From assembly GCA_029865665.1 (NCBI GenBank), contig JARXAV010000027.1, positions 1 to 9,301 on the forward strand: DNA of 9,301 bases. Direction: 5' to 3'. This DNA is from Flectobacillus sp. GTDB taxonomy: Bacteria; Bacteroidota; Bacteroidia; Cytophagales; Spirosomataceae. The notes beneath the pieces were generated by a model. That model ran no database searches. It worked only from the letters and a program-made list of their open reading frames with translations, and was not told the DNA's origin. Both the position numbers and the translations under genes were made by a program. Positions 6,860 through 9,301 of the stretch are shown here, in pieces. Numbering within the stretch: position 1 is the first letter of the stretch; the number at the start of each line of letters is the position of its first letter.

Positions 6860-6890
6860 TTGATTTATCAACAATTCTCATTTAATTTCG
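6860..6890 (+). promoter_or_regulatory. Possible promoter and operator of the Xre gene
   Basis: TTG at 6860-6862 and TAATTTCG at 6883-6890 are separated by 20 bp, close to the Bacteroidota pattern TTTG / TAnnTTTG (one mismatch in the -7 box). The -33 part is embedded in the palindrome TTGAT-TT-ATCAA (6860-6871), a size suited to an Xre dimer, so autorepression is possible. Evidence is weak. Confidence 0.33.
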
Positions 6891-6921
6891 CTCACACGCT
6901 CACACGCTTACACGCTCACAC
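6890..6921 (+). repeat. Tandem repeat, four units of GCTCACAC
   Basis: Four consecutive 8-bp units start at 6890, 6898, 6906 and 6914. The third reads GCTTACAC, the others are identical. The last unit runs into a GCTCA-CACC-TGAGC hairpin (6914-6927). The array falls in the expected untranslated leader of the Xre gene, so unit number could alter its expression. Confidence 0.9.
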
Positions 6922-6962
6922 CTGAGCATGAGTTTGACAAAAACCTTAAAACTAAATCAAAA

Positions 6963-7175
6963 ATGTTTGACCTCAGCAAAATCAAAGAAGCAAGAAAAGC
7001 GAAAGGCTATAAACAAGAATATCTAGCCCACCTTACAGGAATCCCTCAATCAACGCTTTCAAGGATAGAAAATGGTAGCAGAAGTCCTTCTTTAGATGAA
7101 GTCAGTGTACTCCTAAAAGTTTTAGACCTAAGTCCTATCATGTTAATGAAATTTAATTTTTACTATGGCTTGTAA
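6963..7175 (+). CDS. Small Xre/Cro-CI family helix-turn-helix protein
   Basis: The 70-residue protein consists of almost nothing but an HTH_3 (Cro/C1) DNA-binding domain: IKEARKAKGYKQEYLAHLTG (6-25), the recognition-helix segment IPQSTLSRIENGSRSPSLDE (26-45), then the fourth helix and a short hydrophobic tail (FNFYYGL). No dimerisation or peptidase domain is attached. It is probably a transcriptional repressor binding as a dimer. It is the only plus-strand gene in the window and stands alone, facing the terminator of the 7231-7839 gene. The ATG at 6963 follows an A-rich leader without a Shine-Dalgarno sequence. Its targets are unknown; its own structured upstream region is the nearest candidate. 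No toxin or type II restriction partner is adjacent. Confidence 0.88.
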   Translation: MFDLSKIKEARKAKGYKQEYLAHLTGIPQSTLSRIENGSRSPSLDEVSVLLKVLDLSPIMLMKFNFYYGL

Positions 7176-7177
7176 AC

Positions 7178-7206
7178 AAAAAAAGGTCAACCCGTGAGTT
7201 GACCTT
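7178..7206 (-). terminator. Rho-independent terminator downstream of the 7231-7839 gene
   Basis: Arms AAGGTCAACCC (7183-7193) and GAGTTGACCTT (7196-7206) are followed on the minus strand by seven T residues (7184-7178). The single change from the copy at 1457-1485 gives a G·U pair in the minus-strand RNA but a C-A mismatch in the plus-strand RNA, so it favours minus-strand transcripts. It may still partly stop the converging Xre transcript. Confidence 0.88.
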
Positions 7207-7230
7207 CTTGATTTCAATATACTAATACTC

Positions 7231-7839
7231 TTATTCTTGTCCGAAAAACTTAGAAATTGATAAGCCTAACACTCTATTTTTAGAAGTTTCTCCACCTTTA
7301 TCAATATTAGTAAGGCCATACGAATAGTTTAGGTTAATTACTAAACTTGGTATTACTTCATAACCAACATTTAAATTTAGCCCTGCATCTAAACGGTTTG
7401 ATTTCGTCAAGTCTAGATCATCTTCCATAGACTGTCCTGCTGCAGTTGACTTAGCTTTGCCAGACAATAAGTATGCGGCATAAGGGCCTGCTCCTACTGT
7501 TAAAAAGTCCGTTACTCGATACATGACATTCACTGGCAACTCAATATAATTAAATCTTGCTGTTGTCTCAGATGTGATACCAAACGCACTTCCAGAAGCA
7601 CCAAAACCTTTTTGAGCATACAATAAACTAGGTTGTAAAAAAAGAGATTCAGATAAATCCATCTCCATAGTGCCGCCTACATGAAAAGCTAAAATAGATT
7701 TTGTATCTAAGGAAATTCCAGAAGAAGCCACAGCCATATCCGCTAAGTTTCCTCCTGCTTTAACACCAAATCGTGTCTGTGCTTCAGAAGCAAAAGAGAT
7801 AGTTACAAAGGTGAGGATTGATAATAATACTTTTTTCAT
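7231..7839 (-). CDS. Outer-membrane beta-barrel protein, PorT-type (OMP_b-brl_2 family)
   Basis: The 202-residue product is exported to the outer membrane. It has a clear signal peptide (MKKVLLSILTFVTISFASEA, cleavage likely before Q21), followed by TRFGVKAGGNLADM, the usual first strand of this Bacteroidota barrel family. Alternating strands follow (LFLQPSLLYAQKGFG, YIELPVNVMYRV, LTVGAGPYAAYLLSG, LDAGLNLNVGYEVI, LVINLNYSYGLTNI), and the end is RVLGLSISKFFGQE. The frame is open upstream to 7962, but the start at 7839 is preferred because it begins the signal peptide and lies about 45 bp after the predicted transcription start. The gene has its own promoter and terminator, so it is monocistronic. 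Members are mostly of unknown role; PorT itself is linked to type IX secretion, which this length and context do not establish. Confidence 0.92.
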   Translation of the reverse strand: MKKVLLSILTFVTISFASEAQTRFGVKAGGNLADMAVASSGISLDTKSILAFHVGGTMEMDLSESLFLQPSLLYAQKGFGASGSAFGITSETTARFNYIELPVNVMYRVTDFLTVGAGPYAAYLLSGKAKSTAAGQSMEDDLDLTKSNRLDAGLNLNVGYEVIPSLVINLNYSYGLTNIDKGGETSKNRVLGLSISKFFGQE

Positions 7840-7890
7840 TGTGAATTGATTTATATGATTAGAAATTAAATAAGTGCGTAGTTGAGATGC

Positions 7891-7921
7891 CAAAATTACG
7901 TAATCTAACATTATACTCAAA
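7891..7921 (-). promoter_or_regulatory. Bacteroidota-type promoter of the barrel gene
   Basis: On the minus strand TTTG (7921-7918) is followed after exactly 19 bp by TAATTTTG (7898-7891), a full match to the TTTG / TAnnTTTG consensus of the primary sigma factor in Bacteroidota. Transcription would start about 7885, giving a leader of about 45 bases. Confidence 0.8.
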
Positions 7922-7992
7922 GACATAAACGAAAAATAATAGCGATTAATGTCTAATATCATTTTCCGTTAAATAGAAAAAGGGATATTGTC

Positions 7993-8259
7993 CTATAAAA
8001 AGCTAAAAAAGCCATAGAAAGCAAAACCCATAAGAGGTAGATTTTCTACTGATAACGATGGAAGAATTGGTTTTTTGAGCCACTTGGATAGCAATATGGA
8101 GCAGGCTAAGAGTCCGAAAAATCCTAGCATAACATAGCTGTAAGTATGGCGACTATCCGCTTCTTGAAAGAAAATAGAAGGTATCGTCTCTTTTAATAAG
8201 GCTGTTAAAAGGGCATAGCCAATGAGTTGTAAAATAACTTTTGAGGTGATTTTTTCCAT
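7993..8259 (-). CDS. Small hypothetical membrane protein
   Basis: The product is 88 residues with three hydrophobic stretches: about 8-26 (VILQLIGYALLTALL), 42-59 (VMLGFFGLLACSILLSKW) and 74-88 (LPLMGFAFYGFFSFL), the last running to the C-terminus. It is therefore an inner-membrane protein. I recognise no family. The ATG at 8259 follows an A/T-rich leader without a Shine-Dalgarno sequence, and a promoter-like sequence lies 36 bp upstream. Gene-like amino-acid composition and its isolated position, with no competing frame on the other strand, support it being real. Its role is unknown. Confidence 0.72.
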   Translation of the reverse strand: MEKITSKVILQLIGYALLTALLKETIPSIFFQEADSRHTYSYVMLGFFGLLACSILLSKWLKKPILPSLSVENLPLMGFAFYGFFSFL

Positions 8260-8294
8260 GAGGTTTTAGAGGTATTATTGTTAAGATATTTTTA

Positions 8295-8326
8295 CGAAAA
8301 TATAGCTTCACTATTGAATATGCAAA
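8295..8326 (-). promoter_or_regulatory. Promoter-like sequence before the small membrane protein
   Basis: TTTG (8326-8323) and TATTTTCG (8302-8295) on the minus strand are 20 bp apart. This is the Bacteroidota promoter pattern with one mismatch in the -7 box, placed 35 bp before the ATG at 8259. Confidence 0.5.
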
Positions 8327-8344
8327 TTTGAAAGGTGTTTTTTC

Positions 8345-9121
8345 CTAGAAAAATTTCTTCACCAACAAATCAAATACTTCAATTAAAATCAGGATAATTA
8401 CGACCCATTCGAGGCGAGTGCTTTCTCTATTTTGTAGTAAATCGGTAAAGAGTTTTAGGTTTTCTTGAACAATTTTTAATTTGTAATCAACATCTTGATA
8501 ACGCATTTTGAGGTCAAGATTACGTTTTAAACCTTTATCAATGCGTTCTAAATGTTCGTCTTCCCAGACTTCTTCGGGAGCATCAAAAATGTATAAATTG
8601 TCGATGATGCTGTTTTTGATATTGAGCGTTCGACCAATAAATTTCAGTAAATCTTTTTTGGAATGCTTGAACGTACCCGTTTGTTCGAGTTCGTCGGTAA
8701 ATTTTTGGGAATCTTGAAAAATTTCTAAAGTCAGGTGTTCGTAATAATCAAGCGATACCGACTGCCCAACGTTAAGCATGACCAGACGGATACTATCTTC
8801 CGTAATTTCGGGAATGGTAATCGAATTATATGCCAACACGACAGAAGCCTGTGGATCTACTTGTAGTTCAAAATTTTCTTCAAAAGTAAGGGTCACTTGG
8901 TCTTCGGAATACGTCTTGACAAATTTCAGGAATTCGCTTTTTTCTAAATCTCCAAATCCGCCAAAAACAACCACCCCATAACTCAATAAGTACCAATATT
9001 TGTTTCCGTCTTCTTTATAAAACAGTTCCGAATTATTAAACAACAAGGGAACATTGGTATAATCTGCTCTAAATTTTTTAAGGTTTATGACCTCTGCAAC
9101 TTGATAAGCTTCAATTTTCAT
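8345..9121 (-). CDS. RMD1/DUF155 family protein, C-terminal membrane anchor
   Basis: The product is 258 residues. Its soluble part matches the DUF155 layout (yeast Rmd1, human RMND1 and bacterial relatives): a beta-rich N-terminal half with YWYLLSYGVVVFGGF (about 42-56) and VVLAYNSITIPEI (93-105). A helical half follows with LTLEIFQDSQKFTDELEQTG (129-148), FIGRTLNIKNSIIDNLYIFD (161-180), APEEVWEDEHLERI, and a coiled-coil-like YQDVDYKLKIVQENLKL (208-224). The family's closing signature, RESTRLEWVVIILILIEVFD, then leads into a single C-terminal membrane helix. The eukaryotic members act in mitochondrial translation; the bacterial function is not established. The start at 9121 fits a promoter box 29 bp upstream. 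It looks like ordinary chromosomal content. Confidence 0.9.
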   Translation of the reverse strand: MKIEAYQVAEVINLKKFRADYTNVPLLFNNSELFYKEDGNKYWYLLSYGVVVFGGFGDLEKSEFLKFVKTYSEDQVTLTFEENFELQVDPQASVVLAYNSITIPEITEDSIRLVMLNVGQSVSLDYYEHLTLEIFQDSQKFTDELEQTGTFKHSKKDLLKFIGRTLNIKNSIIDNLYIFDAPEEVWEDEHLERIDKGLKRNLDLKMRYQDVDYKLKIVQENLKLFTDLLQNRESTRLEWVVIILILIEVFDLLVKKFF

Positions 9122-9149
9122 CGTATTGTTGATTAGACTCGTTTAGTTA

Positions 9150-9157
9150 CAAAGATA
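9150..9157 (-). promoter_or_regulatory. Promoter -7 box for the DUF155 gene
   Basis: TATCTTTG on the minus strand (9157-9150) is an exact TAnnTTTG box, 28 bp before the ATG at 9121. No clear TTTG is found at the correct distance upstream; only a T-run (near 9176-9180) is present, so the -33 element is poor. Confidence 0.5.
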
Positions 9158-9204
9158 CAAATTTTAAAGGAGTTGGAAAAAGGTATCAAATTTTCGTAGG
9201 TAAG

Positions 9205-9238
9205 TAGGCATTAGGCATTAGGCATTAGGCATTAGGCA
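9205..9238. repeat. Heptamer tandem repeat, TAGGCAT, nearly five units
   Basis: Four perfect copies of TAGGCAT start at 9205, 9212, 9219 and 9226, followed by a partial fifth copy to 9238. It lies about 50-80 bp upstream of the DUF155 promoter box, outside any gene. The remaining bases to 9301 show no gene or other signal. Confidence 0.95.
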
Positions 9239-9301
9239 AAAGTATTACCTCTTAACTAAACGGAATAATTAATTGTAGCTTTTATTTAGTTTCCCTTAAC
9301 G

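Larger units (their letters stand above)
6678..6962. other. Non-coding region with dyads and tandem repeat, no gene
   Basis: No credible coding frame is present on either strand between the IS remnant and the Xre gene. The stretch is AT-rich and unusually structured: a small inverted repeat TCAAC/GTTGA (6684-6688 with 6695-6699), an 11-bp stem (6726-6736 with 6754-6764), a 32-bp imperfect palindrome (6816-6847), a TTGAT/ATCAA palindrome (6860-6871), and four 8-bp tandem units (6890-6921) followed by a GCTCA/TGAGC hairpin (6914-6927). The last three lie where the promoter and leader of the Xre gene should be. Whether the first two belong to an RNA, an operator or an old element end is not evident. 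Confidence 0.6.

Noticed and set aside
6890..6921. CRISPR array
   Set aside because: Units are 8 bp with no spacers; a plain tandem repeat. The same holds for 9205-9238.
6963..7175. Antitoxin of a toxin-antitoxin pair
   Set aside because: No small toxin-like gene is adjacent on the same strand; the Xre gene is followed by a terminator and preceded by non-coding DNA.
7840..7962. N-terminal extension of the barrel protein to an ATG at 7962
   Set aside because: It would place 41 residues before a clear signal peptide, and the promoter at 7921-7891 lies inside the extension.

Overview
The window looks like a Bacteroidota chromosome segment, probably Cytophagales- or Flavobacteria-like. Three things point there: outer-membrane barrel proteins of the PorT type, promoters of the TTTG / TAnnTTTG type, and start codons preceded by A/T-rich leaders rather than Shine-Dalgarno sequences. 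All genes except one small regulator lie on the minus strand.

Layout from left to right. (1) 1-1412: 5' part of dnaX (DNA polymerase III tau/gamma), running off the left edge. It carries what looks like a programmed -1 frameshift site of the E. coli dnaX kind (slippery A AAA AAG at 273-267). (2) 1457-1485: strong intrinsic terminator. (3) 1545-2231: putative outer-membrane barrel protein. (4) 2295-2878: remnant of a secreted/adhesion-like beta protein, broken by a stop and a frameshift and missing its N-terminus. (5) 2880-5767: a tightly packed AT-rich three-gene operon, in transcription order an EamA-type exporter, a 279-residue protein of unknown family, and a group I (IscS-like) cysteine desulfurase with all key residues. 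(6) 5764-6677: decayed, 3'-truncated ISL3-type insertion sequence. (7) 6678-6962: non-coding stretch rich in dyad symmetry and with an 8-bp tandem repeat. (8) 6963-7175: small Xre-type DNA-binding protein on the plus strand. (9) 7178-7206: a second, nearly identical copy of the terminator. (10) 7231-7839: PorT-type outer-membrane barrel with a textbook promoter. (11) 7993-8259: small membrane protein. (12) 8345-9121: RMD1/DUF155 family membrane-anchored protein. (13) 9122-9301: promoter region and a heptamer tandem repeat.

dnaX and the three genes at the right end look like ordinary core genome. The segment between the two terminator copies (about 1.46-7.2 kb) looks like an accessory patch: AT-rich, containing two gene wrecks, an IS remnant and the three-gene cassette. 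The cassette fits flush between the two wrecks, with no spacer on either side. Its content suggests sulfur or cysteine chemistry coupled to export of a small molecule, but the function is inferred from family and context only. It is the best candidate for an undescribed system here; the dnaX recoding site is the best-supported unusual sequence signal.
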